Both the position numbers and the translations under genes were made by a program. The notes under the pieces are model-generated. The model had not been told where the DNA came from. It saw only the letters and a list, made by a program, of their open reading frames with translations, and ran no database searches. A stretch of 64,000 nt of DNA from VAZQ01 sp963821505 (GTDB lineage: Bacteria > Pseudomonadota > Alphaproteobacteria > Rhizobiales > Xanthobacteraceae), in assembly GCA_963821505.1 (NCBI GenBank), contig CAWGEH010000005.1:68758-132757 (forward strand). The letters are read 5' to 3'. Position 1 is the stretch's first letter. Each line of letters starts with the position of its first letter. This document shows positions 53,274 through 62,164 of the stretch, one piece after another.

Positions 53274-53834
53274 CTACCTGATGGTAAGCGTCTGAGCCTT
53301 ATCGCGAATCGCCTCAAGACGCTCGATAAACGCATCGTTCGCTTGTATCGCTTCCTGAACAGAAACGTCGTCAGGAGACGCCAACCCGACCTGCTGCAGC
53401 AGCCTTGTTCCAATGTCATGCATATTGGTGCAATTAGCGAATGACTGTGCGTTTCCGTTGAGTTGTGCGTCCTCTTTTGCGAGGCCGAGGATTTTAACTT
53501 TGCCTAGAACTGCGGCCACTGCTGCGCTGTAAGCTCTGTCTGCTTGTGCCTCGCGTTTGATTTGGTTGACTTCTTCGACGCATTTATCTGCGGACTCTTG
53601 GGCGCGTTCTGCGGCTTGTGCTCGAAGCTCGCGGACACGATCAAAGATTTTAATTTTTTTTAATAAGTTGCAGGCTGCGACTTCGGCTGATCCACCGGCT
53701 TTTCCTGCATCTTTTGCGCGATATCCTGCTGCTTTGTAAGCGTGGCCTCTGGTAGGATACAAATTTGGTGAGCAAAGGCCAACGAAGATGGCGCGGGCGA
53801 AGGCTTCGTGTCTGGGGTTTGGGAGGACGGGCAT
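53274..53834 (-). CDS. Phage terminase small subunit-like protein
   Basis: 186 residues. The N terminus (PRHEAFARAIFVGL, then GHAYKAAGYRAKDAG) matches the helix-turn-helix of terminase small subunits (Terminase_2 type) that bind phage DNA at packaging sites. A helical middle (RVRELRAQAAERAQESADKC) follows. No large terminase, portal or capsid gene is present, so it is an isolated phage remnant or a satellite packaging factor. GC content falls noticeably here. Confidence 0.7.
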   Translation of the reverse strand: MPVLPNPRHEAFARAIFVGLCSPNLYPTRGHAYKAAGYRAKDAGKAGGSAEVAACNLLKKIKIFDRVRELRAQAAERAQESADKCVEEVNQIKREAQADRAYSAAVAAVLGKVKILGLAKEDAQLNGNAQSFANCTNMHDIGTRLLQQVGLASPDDVSVQEAIQANDAFIERLEAIRDKAQTLTIR

Positions 53835-53952
53835 TGGATTATCTTTGATGTTCCAGCGTGGCCTTTCGTTTTTATAGCAGATTTTTCAGCAGCATAAGCC
53901 TCCGATTTGCCCCGCTCGAATGCGCTTAGTCATGGTAATTTCCGTGGTGCCG

Positions 53953-54198
53953 TTACGCATTACGCAATTCTCCCAACGCACGATCAAGGAATGCATAGAA
54001 CGCCAACTGGACCGAGCCGTAATCATGACAATTCCCTGGCGGTAATAGTCCTTTTCTGATGAGTGAATCGATTTCCGTTTCGCGTAACTCGATCATAAGG
54101 CAGCGAAAGCCATCGCGGCGACGTTGGCGGTGTCGGCGCATGCGCTCGGCAGCGGCACTGCGGGTCGCGGGCTCGGCAGTTAGCGGGATTGCTGTCAT
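53953..54198 (-). CDS. Small hypothetical protein (RHH/HTH-like)
   Basis: 81 residues: SAAAERMRRHRQRRRDGFRC then LMIELRETEIDSLIRKGLLP. The arginine-rich N terminus followed by a beta strand and helix resembles small DNA-binding proteins seen beside phage genes in Bradyrhizobium. It is co-oriented with the terminase-like gene 118 bases downstream. Confidence 0.6.
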   Translation of the reverse strand: MTAIPLTAEPATRSAAAERMRRHRQRRRDGFRCLMIELRETEIDSLIRKGLLPPGNCHDYGSVQLAFYAFLDRALGELRNA

Positions 54199-54653
54199 CT
54201 TAGCATCCTGTGGCGTAGGTCGCCGTTTTTCGTAATATACACCCTCCAGCCCCAGTAAGGCTTATTCACTCCACATGCTAGCCAGCGTTACCCGACTCAA
54301 AGCCCCCGGCCTGCGGCGCCACACCCAGTCGGAACTACGCCAATAGCCGCTTTAAAAGAGAGTTGTTGGTTAGCGAGCATTTCGCGCCGCGTTACAGTTT
54401 GCGGGTACAACCCCCAGAATGAGACGCATGGCCGCTAAGTAAACTTACGTACCGGAAAGGCAATCGACCGTCTGTGGTGGCCCCGTGCATAAGCCTGGAT
54501 GCGCCGGGCGCGGCTCAAATTCCATTCGGGCAGTGCTGAGCACCGGATGGCTCGCGTGGCGAGCGGATCGTGTTCACCGACCGCCGGGTCGGCAGAGTTC
54601 TGCGCCAAACTGCGCCCGTCTCGTGCGACAGGCCGCAGTGTCTCCACCCCGCG
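54199..54653. other. Intergenic region, nothing recognised
   Basis: 455 bases without a credible frame, repeat or RNA gene. The AT-richer part near 54340-54420 may hold a promoter for the leftward genes. Confidence 0.4.
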
Positions 54654-55271
54654 TCACGAAATATCGAGTACCCGTTGAAAAAGATTCTTCTGTACCGTCG
54701 CTGTAACCAGTTCACTGACGAACTCGCCAATCCTCATATCTCGTAGCCCTGCCTCCAATGCTAGTTGCCCGATCGCAAGCGGGGTAAGGGCTAACTTGGT
54801 CGTGCGCTCCTCACCCTTGTAATGCATCGTGAGGGTGAGGTTCGCGAGGTCCGCCTCTTTTGCTTTCGGCCGCTGTTGGTGCCGCGTTGTGTGCCAGGTT
54901 CGCTCCGGCGGGCCTGGCTGCAAATCTTGCCAAGACCCTTCCCCTATCGGTTGGAGTGGCACACTCACATCGCAGCTGGGATCAGACGTGCTCCTCCCAT
55001 TACTGGCAACAGGTTTGCCTCGCGGGAGCAAGCGGATTCCATTGTCTAACCTAGGTCGTCGCAGACTGATTCCGAGCTTGGAGCAGGTGACTTGCAGGGA
55101 ACCAACGGTCACTTCGGTTAGCTCGGCGATCTCCTCTCGGCTTTTCCCTCGCTCGACGAGATTCCTGATCTGCTGAATCCTTTCCGGCGTAAACTTTATT
55201 GGTCTGCGGCGAGGTGGCACCTGCGAGCTAAATTTTGCCAGCGGTGCCGTAATCAAGTCATGGTGGTTCAT
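54654..55271 (-). CDS. HTH-domain hypothetical protein
   Basis: 205 residues. Residues about 24-75 form a helix-turn-helix (KFTPERIQQIRNLVERGKSR, EEIAELTEVTVGSLQVTCSK) like those of GcrA or recombinase-type HTH. A variable linker (75-140) leads to a C-terminal domain, LTMHYKGEERTTKLALTPLA. Proteins with this layout occur in Bradyrhizobium phage-like islands, but no function is established. Confidence 0.65.
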   Translation of the reverse strand: MNHHDLITAPLAKFSSQVPPRRRPIKFTPERIQQIRNLVERGKSREEIAELTEVTVGSLQVTCSKLGISLRRPRLDNGIRLLPRGKPVASNGRSTSDPSCDVSVPLQPIGEGSWQDLQPGPPERTWHTTRHQQRPKAKEADLANLTLTMHYKGEERTTKLALTPLAIGQLALEAGLRDMRIGEFVSELVTATVQKNLFQRVLDIS

Positions 55272-55285
55272 TTATGAGTTGCCCT

Positions 55286-55519
55286 TCAGGTCGTCTCGGC
55301 TGGCATCGGGACAGTTGCCGAGCGGAGAGGAAACCATCGCCGGCGACCGAAGCCGTACCAGCGACGGATTTTGTCGCGGCCGAGCGCAAGTTCACGGAGG
55401 TATGCATCTTTGCACGTCCTCTTGCAGAACTTGGTGCCCCACCAACGATGCGTCACCATGCCGAAACGTCCGCCGCAATGACCGCAGATTTGGGGATGCC
55501 TAATCATATTTTCGTTCAC
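55286..55519 (-). CDS. Small zinc-finger-like hypothetical protein
   Basis: 77 residues with CGHCGGRFG and FCKRTCKDAYL, a C4 arrangement resembling a treble-clef or HNH-type zinc knuckle, followed by a basic tail (GRDKIRRWYGFGRRRW). It is co-oriented with the HTH gene (15 bases apart) and may be in its operon. A start at MIRHPQ is also possible. Confidence 0.6.
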   Translation of the reverse strand: MNENMIRHPQICGHCGGRFGMVTHRWWGTKFCKRTCKDAYLRELALGRDKIRRWYGFGRRRWFPLRSATVPMPAETT

Positions 55520-56075
55520 GGCTCAGACCTCCCGGGTGGGTATCTCGCGCGGAGCGCTCTGCATAAGTAGCGCCGCTGCCCATTGGTCGCCTGTCGTGAT
55601 GGAGCTAGTTCAACTGGTGCGCACACGTTGGCGTGAAAATGGTTTCCTCGGGACAACGAAACGGTTTCAATTGTGTTTCGAGACGCGCGGACCTCGGCAA
55701 ATGTGCGATTAAGCTTCTCCACGTTGTTGGGCACGATTGCCCTTGTCGGCGGGATCGCCGGTCATATGCTCCGTAGAGCATGTGCGGGACTTGTTACTTC
55801 GTGCCAAACATTTGTTCGTCGCTGCCATGATGGCGTCTGCCCCTACTGGCGACTGGCGCAGCAGGCTGCGTTTCGATGAAAGCCGATCATCTCCACCTCC
55901 ATTCAACAAAAGTCGAACGCCGCGACAATGAACCCACACGGCGGTTCAAGTGACGAACGGGCAATTGCTGACACCTAATTGGAGCCAGCCGGGACCGACA
56001 ACACTGTGTCCTGGCTGGCCATTGGGGGCGCGTGTTTCATGTGGCACGGGAGCCCAAAGGAGCCTCGGAGATAGA
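55520..56075. other. Intergenic region, nothing recognised
   Basis: 556 bases crossed only by short low-quality frames. Nothing transposase-like or RNA-like was seen. Confidence 0.4.
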
Positions 56076-56255
56076 ATGGCAAAGCCTACGACGGGGGCGG
56101 ACCTCGCCTCGCTTGACGCTGACTGCCGCCCTGACAATCGATCACCCCTTACGGACCTAATCGCCGAGGCCCGCGCCGCCGATTGGGATTTTACCAATTG
56201 GTGTTACGCGAGCGGGCATGACCCTAGCGACCCGGATGCCCGTCGTATGTTTTGA
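56076..56255 (+). CDS. Small hypothetical protein (59 aa)
   Basis: From ATG 56076 (GGAG nearby upstream) the frame reads MAKPTTGADLASLDADCRPD, LIAEARAADWDFTNWCYASG and HDPSDPDARRMF. The helix plus Trp/Cys-rich segment is protein-like. No family recognised. It lies 177 bases before the double-glycine-leader peptide. Confidence 0.45.
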   Translation: MAKPTTGADLASLDADCRPDNRSPLTDLIAEARAADWDFTNWCYASGHDPSDPDARRMF

Positions 56256-56432
56256 ATGCTTAGTTGATAGAAGCCATCAGCCTGGGCAGCGGGCCCCTGT
56301 GATGGCCATCACGAAATGTCTGATTTGGGTGCTCTCGGTGAACCGGTTCACAGTGGCGGTGAGAGCATTACGGCAAATGTGGCCGCAGCAGCGATTGGAT
56401 GGTCCGTTCGCTGGCTTGAGCGGAGAAAGATC

Positions 56433-56606
56433 ATGAGCAAGACCAACGAACTCTCGGACGCTGAGCTTGAAGTCGTTATAGGCGGAAACGGCACTGCCGT
56501 CGTCGGCTTAAGTGTGGGAAATCAGACTGCGATTGCTTTGAACCAGGAGCTGACGGCCGCTTACTTGGCTCACCAGTTCAGCTGGAGCTCACAATGGGGG
56601 GCATAG
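56433..56606 (+). CDS. Double-glycine-leader peptide (bacteriocin-like precursor)
   Basis: 57 residues from ATG 56433 with GGAGAAAG six bases upstream. The leader MSKTNELSDAELEVVIGG fits the L-S-x-x-E-L-x-x-I-x-G-G consensus processed by C39-peptidase ABC exporters. The core is 39 residues, starting NGTAVVGLSVGNQTAIALNQ and ending SWSSQWGA; it is neutral, aromatic near its end and has no cysteine. No exporter, modification enzyme or immunity gene is visible nearby, so maturation would have to occur in trans. Secretion and activity are inferred from the leader alone. Confidence 0.65.
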   Translation: MSKTNELSDAELEVVIGGNGTAVVGLSVGNQTAIALNQELTAAYLAHQFSWSSQWGA

Positions 56607-56699
56607 GCGCCCTGACGAGATCGAGCGCAAGCTTGACCGTCTGATGGAAGAGCTACGTCCCACTGCCATTGAACCGCCCCGGGTTGATCGGAGGTCGTT

Positions 56700-56890
56700 T
56701 GGTTTGAATCACGCCGCCATGGCTGGCTTCCGACGCCGGCATCCATGCCCGATCAGGCACGGGGACATATTGGCAAAGCGTGCTTCCACCTGGCCACATG
56801 ACCACTTCCCCACGATTGCATCGCGATCATCCACGCCGACGATGTGGAACGAGTTCTTACCAATATCGACGCGGACTACGGAAATCGGTG
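56700..56890 (-). pseudogene. IS110-family transposase, N-terminal remnant
   Basis: The minus-strand frame reads VDIGKNSFHIVGVDDRDAIV, then GQVEARFANMSPCLIG, then after a one-base shift MDAGVGSQPW. This corresponds to the DEDD-domain start of IS110 transposases (DVGKNSFHVVG...CLIGMEAC.G). Only about 60 residues remain. It cuts off whatever frame followed the peptide gene at 56433. Confidence 0.7.
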
Positions 56891-57109
56891 CTGGCGAAGG
56901 CATGGCGTGGCCTACGGCCGTGCTGCTGGCCCGCCAGCGATAAGCTGGCCAGGGGCGCCTGAGACAAGGAGCACGGGGCAGTCCAGTATTCCTCAAATTG
57001 TTGGTTTTGCTAAAAAAAAGTTCGGACTTGGTGAAGTACGTCACACATTCAATGCCCTTGCTAGGATTAGCATTGTATCTGGGTCTTGCGGCAACTTTTG
57101 GGGGCCGGG

Positions 57110-57787
57110 ATGAGAACGGGCGCGACCCTGTTCCGGATCACCGATCGGTTAAAATGCGGGGCCCTATTGCTCGATGAGCAGGGGCGCGTTGTTCGCCTGA
57201 ACGAGTGTGCAAGGCGATACCTCTCATCGAAATGCTCGCGATGTTCACTGGCAGAATGCGAGGGCATGTATTGGGTGACGGCAGGGACCTGTCTGGCACC
57301 AACGAAGAATACCGATACTCCCGGGTTGAGCCTCATTTGCGCCCCAGAAGATCCTCGACCGCTATTGATTACCGTAACGGACGTACCCGAGGACTCTCAG
57401 AAATTGGTCGTTCTGGTCGACGTGCACGAAACTCCACAACTGGATGCAAATCTTCTGATACGACTTTTCAATCTCACTCAAGCAGAGGCTAATCTGGCGG
57501 TCCGGCTCGCTCAGGCCACCACATTGCGCGAGATCGCGGCGGCTACACGAGTCGGAGTGGGGACGCTGCGCATACAGTTGAAATCGATTCTCTCGAAGAC
57601 AAATACACATCGCCAGGCTGCCCTGGTCGCCCTGTTAAACCGCTTGGCCATAATCTCTCTCTCGGAATCGTCCGAGAGTCTTTGGTTTCGATTTTGTCCG
57701 TTTTCACACAGAGCGCAAGTTACCACAGTTTTCCCAGGTGCGGCAGCAAACGAAAAAAAACGGCGTCAGCTCCCAAACGGGATATGA
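57110..57787 (+). CDS. PAS-LuxR-type transcriptional regulator
   Basis: 225 residues from ATG 57110. A PAS-like sensor (ITDRLKCGALLLDEQGRVVR, LNECARRYL) is followed by a stretch with several cysteines (KCSRCSLAEC). The C-terminal LuxR helix-turn-helix is FNLTQAEANLAVRLAQATTL then REIAAATRVGVGTLRIQLKS. The trailing 35 residues are irregular, so the native stop may be lost. It lies 504 bases after the leader-peptide gene and may regulate it. GC content is below the window average. Confidence 0.75.
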   Translation: MRTGATLFRITDRLKCGALLLDEQGRVVRLNECARRYLSSKCSRCSLAECEGMYWVTAGTCLAPTKNTDTPGLSLICAPEDPRPLLITVTDVPEDSQKLVVLVDVHETPQLDANLLIRLFNLTQAEANLAVRLAQATTLREIAAATRVGVGTLRIQLKSILSKTNTHRQAALVALLNRLAIISLSESSESLWFRFCPFSHRAQVTTVFPGAAANEKKRRQLPNGI

Positions 57788-58008
57788 CGCGTTCACTTTT
57801 TTGCGGTTCTGTAGTGTCCTAGGCACTGGAGGGGAAATCATGTTGCGGTCGGCGTGTCCGCCGACGCAGCTGCGCGGCGTCCACTCACCAATTGTGGCTT
57901 GCATGAGCAACTGTTGGCCTTGAGTGTGACGCGTGGCGTGGCCGTTGTTCTCCTCGCAGCTGAGTTGAAACTGGGTACGCCGCCTATGGACGCATGGGAG
58001 GGATGGCG

Positions 58009-58203
58009 ATGACTACTCTGTACGATTCTTCCGAGATGTTTACTGTCGATGTCCGAACCGTTCCATCGTTTTGGCGGCGGTGGATCAGTTCAATAGCGTC
58101 ACATCGACAGCGCCAGGCGGATCAATACGTCGCGGAATACTTGCGCCGCCATCCGGAATATCAAGACGACTTTAGCTGGTTGAGAAACCGACATGCGCGG
58201 TGA
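58009..58203 (+). CDS. Small hypothetical protein (64 aa)
   Basis: ATG 58009 follows GGGAGGG at the right spacing. The frame reads MTTLYDSSEMFTVDVRTVPS, FWRRWISSIASHRQRQAD and VAEYLRRHPEYQDDFSWL. The basic central helix and C-terminal pattern resemble short DUF1127-type proteins of Rhizobiales, without certainty. Confidence 0.55.
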   Translation: MTTLYDSSEMFTVDVRTVPSFWRRWISSIASHRQRQADQYVAEYLRRHPEYQDDFSWLRNRHAR

Positions 58204-58807
58204 CCCGTGTGCGTGCAGGGGACATCAGCCAGTGGATCGCCGAACGCGGTTTATGAGTACACGCCTTAATCACCACTGCGAAGGAGATGGGGCAGTAGTG
58301 CGCCTTTCTGCCGCGACGCTCAACGTCGACCTTCTTCATACGCGCGTGATCGAAAGTGGCTAGTGTCCCGATTCCGAAGGTTCGCATCATTGTGCGGCAC
58401 GCTCGTTTGCGAACTTTGAATTTGCCTGTCCGCAGGAACGCGAGGAGCTTGCATACAAGGCGCAAGAGCAATGGCTGCACTTGTTTGGCGAGCACAACCT
58501 TATGCGCGACTTTAAACTGGACCCGTTCACAATCCTGGTGAAATCCAAATGCCTTTTTTGACACCAGGCGCTGCTGGATAAGAGATGCTGTTGCTTGCTG
58601 CACTGCATGAGTTCGTCTTTGATGCTGTGGACGGCTCCTCCACCGGCACGTGAGTGCCATGGATGTGGGGCTGTTAAGGCCACGCGCTCGCCAACAAGGT
58701 TGCAAGAATGGTGTGGGCCATGATGGCCAGGGGCGAGCGTTACAAGAATCCGGTCGCGCTTTCGGCGTAGACGAGGTCGCGCCGGACTGAAGAAAACCAA
58801 AAGCAGC
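58204..58807. other. Decayed stretch with a short unrecognised coding scrap
   Basis: A plus-strand frame at about 58371-58561 reads FANFEFACPQEREELAYKAQ then QWLHLFGEHNLMRDFKLDPF, clearly protein-like, ending in TGA; upstream it is closed by a TAG. I do not recognise the protein. The rest appears non-coding. Confidence 0.4.
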
Positions 58808-58993
58808 GTGGACTTGATCACTGCCTTCGCCCGCGGCCTAAGCGGCCCGGGCATGCTTGTGATAGAGGCTAAACGTGTGAATGCTTTGCGACCAGGGGAT
58901 TCCGTCAGGAGTGCTTGGTCGAATGTCGGTCAATATTTGGATCACTCGTTCGCGAAGCTAAGCAGTGAACGAAAGCAACCCCGCCAACAGTAG
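58808..58993 (+). CDS. Possible small hypothetical protein (61 aa)
   Basis: From a GTG at 58808 the frame reads LITAFARGLSGPGMLVIEAK, then RPGDSVRSAWSNVGQYLDHS. Composition is coding-like and the frame extends upstream without a better start. No clear ribosome site; it overlaps the next candidate in another frame. Confidence 0.35.
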   Translation: MDLITAFARGLSGPGMLVIEAKRVNALRPGDSVRSAWSNVGQYLDHSFAKLSSERKQPRQQ

Positions 58994-59132
58994 CACACGG
59001 CCCGCCCCACCTGCCGACCGCGAACCGGTCGATAAATCGGCGGTCGATAAGCTCATTCGGGAATCGATCAAGGACATTCTCGGCCCGCCGCAACAGCGGC
59101 AGGTACTGGAACGTCTTGTACCAAGACTATAA
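58965..59132 (+). CDS. Possible small hypothetical protein (55 aa)
   Basis: From a GTG at 58965 the frame reads NESNPANSSTRPAPPADREP then VDKSAVDKLIRESIKDILGP, ending VLERLVPRL and a TAA. A disordered Pro-rich start and a helical end look protein-like. The ribosome site is weak and no family is recognised. Confidence 0.35.
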   Translation: MNESNPANSSTRPAPPADREPVDKSAVDKLIRESIKDILGPPQQRQVLERLVPRL

Positions 59133-59258
59133 TGCATCTCATGCGACTTCGAACCGAGTCTCTGACGCCGCAATACGGATATTGAAAATTCGCGTCCAGA
59201 GACTGGCGAGCGAAATTGGCCGGTTGCACGATCCCCTCGCTAAAAGGAGAGATCCTCT

Positions 59259-59351
59259 ATGCCGCCCATTGTCGTACTTGCTCTGGGCGCGCTCGCCGCT
59301 GGCGCCATCGTTCGCCGGGTGGTGAAAGAGGTCCCCAGGGCAACGGCGTAG
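59259..59351 (+). pseudogene. Truncated small membrane protein fused to IS junction
   Basis: ATG 59259, preceded by AAAGGAGAG, opens PPIVVLALGALAAGAIVRRV followed by VKEVP and then enters transposase-derived bases and stops. The strong ribosome site and single membrane segment suggest a real small gene whose 3' part was replaced by the IS remnant starting near 59336. Confidence 0.45.
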
Positions 59352-59510
59352 CAGAGCGCTTCATCCGAACCTTGAAGGAGAACCTGCTGTGGGTGCGGAC
59401 CTTCGACACCATCGAAGAGCTGCGAGCCGCGCTCGTCGAGTTTGCTACTCGCTACAACGAAACCTGGCTCGTCGCCCGGCACGGCGCTCCGACAATACAA
59501 AACTACGATG
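59336..59510 (+). pseudogene. IS3-type integrase-core remnant
   Basis: The frame GNGVAERFIRTLKENLLWVR, FDTIEELRAALVEFATRYNE and TWLVARHG is the C-terminal part of a DDE integrase core (rve_3), with the Glu of the catalytic triad in AERFIRTLKE. Nothing upstream of the GNG block remains, and downstream the similarity ends after WLVARHG. Confidence 0.75.
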
Positions 59511-59879
59511 AGCAGAAGCGCTGCCGCGACAGCAAAGTGCATCCAAGACGAGGAATCGCCCCGCATCCAGTTCTGCAAAGCGAGAACGAAAAATATGCCG
59601 CTGGCCATCGACAGGCTAACGACGCTGAGAATTTGGACAATCGCAACTTTCTTCGATGAGCCGGAAATCATCTCACATAGTCGCACGTTCTGGCTCGGAT
59701 AAGCTAGCGATAAGGTCAGGGCGTGCTGTGCTCAGTTTGCCGCTGCTCGAATTGATTGATGCACACTTGGTCCTGCGGCACTTAGGTTGCCGATTACGTA
59801 GTCCGAATACTGCTCACAGACGTGTGCCCAAACGGTCGAGTTCGGCCGGCATTCGCGTCACAAACCAGTTTCGGACTTC

Positions 59880-60092
59880 GCCTTAGCCGGCAGCGAGCGA
59901 GCTCGGTGCCAACTACAGCATGAAGGTTCGATGCCGGATCGGCGCTCACCAAAAGTACGCGCTGCCTCTTGTCGGCCAGCAGGACAGCGCTTGCACATCC
60001 GAGCGATGTCTTGCCCACGCCGCCTTTGCCTGTGAAGAACAGATGCCGCGGCGCTCTTGTCAGGGAATTCTGGGATGCCGATCATTAACCAC
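59880..60092 (-). pseudogene. ArsA/anion-transporting ATPase N-terminal fragment
   Basis: The minus strand reads LTRAPRHLFFTGKGGVGKTS (deviant Walker A) then LGCASAVLLADKRQRVLL and VSADPASNLHAVVGTELA, as in ArsA-type ATPases. No start codon is in frame, and the sequence degenerates after GTELA. About 70 of some 300-580 residues remain. No other ars gene is nearby. Confidence 0.7.
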
Positions 60093-60229
60093 ATCTCTCG
60101 CGTGTCAAAAAGCTGCGGTCATTCAAGTCCCTTCACCCAATCATCCCAATCATGCCATGGCTTTTCCGGCAGCCCCAAGGCACCATCCAGGAGCTTTTGC
60201 GCCACACGGGCGACTTTAATTCGATCACC

Positions 60230-60522
60230 AATCTCGTCCTCCTTGAGGACGATGATCTTCGATCATCTTGCGCAAATGCTCGCCGCCTCTTCACCTTCAC
60301 CCGCATGCCGCCGAGCCAATGGCGAAGCGCGAGAACAACGAACGCGATCGAGCGTCTGCATGAGGAGTTAAGCAAACCCAGACCATGCTGGCGTCGGCCG
60401 ATACTGCTGCGATGTTGTTCTGGGCGCTGCTCGCCTCGGGGCAGAGCAACATGCGAAAAGTCGATGGTTGGCAGACGCTCGCCACAAACCCCATCGATCA
60501 ACAGATTGACCTCGCTGCCTGA
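60230..60522 (+). pseudogene. IS256-family transposase C-terminal remnant, frameshifted
   Basis: One frame gives LFTFTRMPPSQWRSARTTNA then IERLHEE. After a shift near 60366-60400 another gives SADTAAMLFWALLASGQSNM then RKVDGWQTLATNPIDQQI, ending IDLAA and TGA at 60522. Together these are the C terminus of a Mutator-type transposase. Confidence 0.75.
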
Positions 60523-60753
60523 ACTCGGTACTCTCAAAATGCCGGAGATCGCGTCACGTCGAATTCCAACACATCGAGCACGGCACCCCTGTCGCTGTTC
60601 TTCCGCTCTCTCGTTCATGATGCGCCCCTCTCATTTTCCCTAGCCATAGGAGCGAGGTGAGCCTGCCGCAGAGCGGCCGGCCGGTCCTTGGGGCAGTCCT
60701 GCGGGCTTCAAGGTTCCTTAGCCCGCTGACCGTTCTTCGATGGATGTACGTCG

Positions 60754-61053
60754 TCAATAGCCCCGGTACGGCTTGCAGAGCCCGTCTTGTACGGTCCAGC
60801 CGTTTTGGCAGCCGTTGAACGTCCTAAAGCGTGCAGTGTTGGGCCGATAGTAGCCTCCGCGGTCTCCTCGATCGCCGTACCGTTCTCTGTCCCTGTACCG
60901 GGGGCCATCGTAATCTCGGTAACGTGGTCCGTCGTAGTCGCGATAGCGGGGGCCAGGGTTGTTGCCGAAATCCAGATAGACCCCCTGCGCTGATGCCCCT
61001 TCCGAGCTGATGATCGCACCAGCCACGAGCGCGATTAACGTGATCTTTTTCAT
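60754..61053 (-). CDS. Secreted Arg/Tyr/Gly-repeat small protein
   Basis: 99 residues from ATG 61053 with AGAGGG upstream. The signal peptide (KKITLIALVAGAIISSEGAS) is followed by three tandem GPRYRD-type units and a GDRGDRGGYYRPN stretch, then NGCQNGWTVQDGLCKPYRGY with two cysteines. Similar short periplasmic proteins occur across Bradyrhizobium. Function unknown; it looks intact, unlike its neighbours. Confidence 0.7.
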   Translation of the reverse strand: MKKITLIALVAGAIISSEGASAQGVYLDFGNNPGPRYRDYDGPRYRDYDGPRYRDRERYGDRGDRGGYYRPNTARFRTFNGCQNGWTVQDGLCKPYRGY

Positions 61054-61181
61054 GAACGAACCCTCTGAAGTGACGCAAGGTGTAAACGATGCCAACCCGA
61101 GCCTTCAGCAAAGGTTCCATTTGTCTGCTGGCCGGAGATGTGGGGCGTTTTTTGGAAGGTTGGTACACCAGCTCCGCTGCA

Positions 61182-61601
61182 AATCATTTCGGGCTCCGTC
61201 TTCTGAAGCTTAATGCCGGTACAGAGAGCGATATTAATGGCGCGTTTGCCTCAGCAGTTCAGCAGGGCGTCGAAGCCTTTCTCGTCAGTGCGGACCCGTT
61301 TTTTACCAGCCAACGTCCCCAAATTGTTTCGCTTGCGGCACGACATGTGTTACCTGGCATGTATCCATGGCGTGATTATCCCGAGATTGGCGGCCTGATG
61401 AGCTACGGCACTGAACTCACCTGGGCATACGGACAGATTGGCATATACGCTGGCCGCATCCTCAGGAGGGCCAAGGCCGCCGACTTGCCGGTGCAGTTGC
61501 CTACAAGTTTTCAGCTGGTCGTCAACCTCAAAACGGCCAATACGCTGGGCATCCGGGTGCCGCCATTGTTTTTGGCTCTCGCTAACGAAACAATAGAATG
61601 A
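61182..61601 (+). pseudogene. ABC substrate-binding protein (PF04392 type), C-terminal remnant
   Basis: Reads TESDINGAFASAVQQGVEAF, LVSADPFFTSQRPQIVSLAA, PWRDYPEIGGLMSYGTELT and VNLKTANTLGIRVPPLFLAL. This is the last third of the TrpX/ABC_sub_bind family, which is about 320-330 residues long. No signal peptide or N-terminal lobe remains upstream, so the gene is truncated. Confidence 0.75.
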
Positions 61602-61672
61602 CTGCCCATCACGTGAAAAGCAAGACGAGCAGTCCAGGACGGCTCCTTCGGTTCGTCTGTGTATTCACCTCA

Positions 61673-62032
61673 TCAAATCCGACCTCGGCCGGCCGTCGAA
61701 CGGGAAAGCTCCCCGAGGATATCGACAACAACGCGCTGAGCAATGGCCTGCGCGTCCTGTCCGAGTTCTTTTGCGCGTTCGTCCTCGCCCTGACACTCCG
61801 CGATCCGTGAATGCACGGCATCGGAACCGAGTGTAATGACGCCGATAACTGCTCCAGGCTCTATATCGAGTTGAAGCTCTCCCGGCTTGCTTTCCTGCCA
61901 ATGATAGATGGGCAAAGCGAGCACGCGGCGTGCGGTCAGATTTGGCAACGAAATGGGTTTGATCAGCGAATTGCTTTCCGGGTCGTCTCCCCAAGCCAGG
62001 ACCCGGCGCTGGAGAAACGCCGCACCAGCCAA
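61673..62032 (-). CDS. Possible hypothetical protein or fragment
   Basis: 119 codons with protein-like composition (SLPNLTARRVLALPIYHWQE, DIEPGAVIGVITLGSDAVHS). No start with a good ribosome site and no family recognised. It may be the end of a larger disrupted gene. Confidence 0.3.
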   Translation of the reverse strand: MAGAAFLQRRVLAWGDDPESNSLIKPISLPNLTARRVLALPIYHWQESKPGELQLDIEPGAVIGVITLGSDAVHSRIAECQGEDERAKELGQDAQAIAQRVVVDILGELSRSTAGRGRI

Positions 62033-62164
62033 GCCGCCGCCGAGGGGTACTTCGAAAGATACGCCAGGCTAGATGGCAGCTTGGGTCCCGGCATCCGCTT
62101 CAACACGCCATCAAGGGTGAAGGTGCGACTGTCTTTCCGCCTCGCTCTACCGCTCGGGCCACTC

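Noticed and set aside
57110..57787. Quorum-sensing LuxR with autoinducer domain
   Set aside because: The N terminus looks PAS-like, not an acyl-homoserine-lactone-binding domain, and no luxI gene is nearby.
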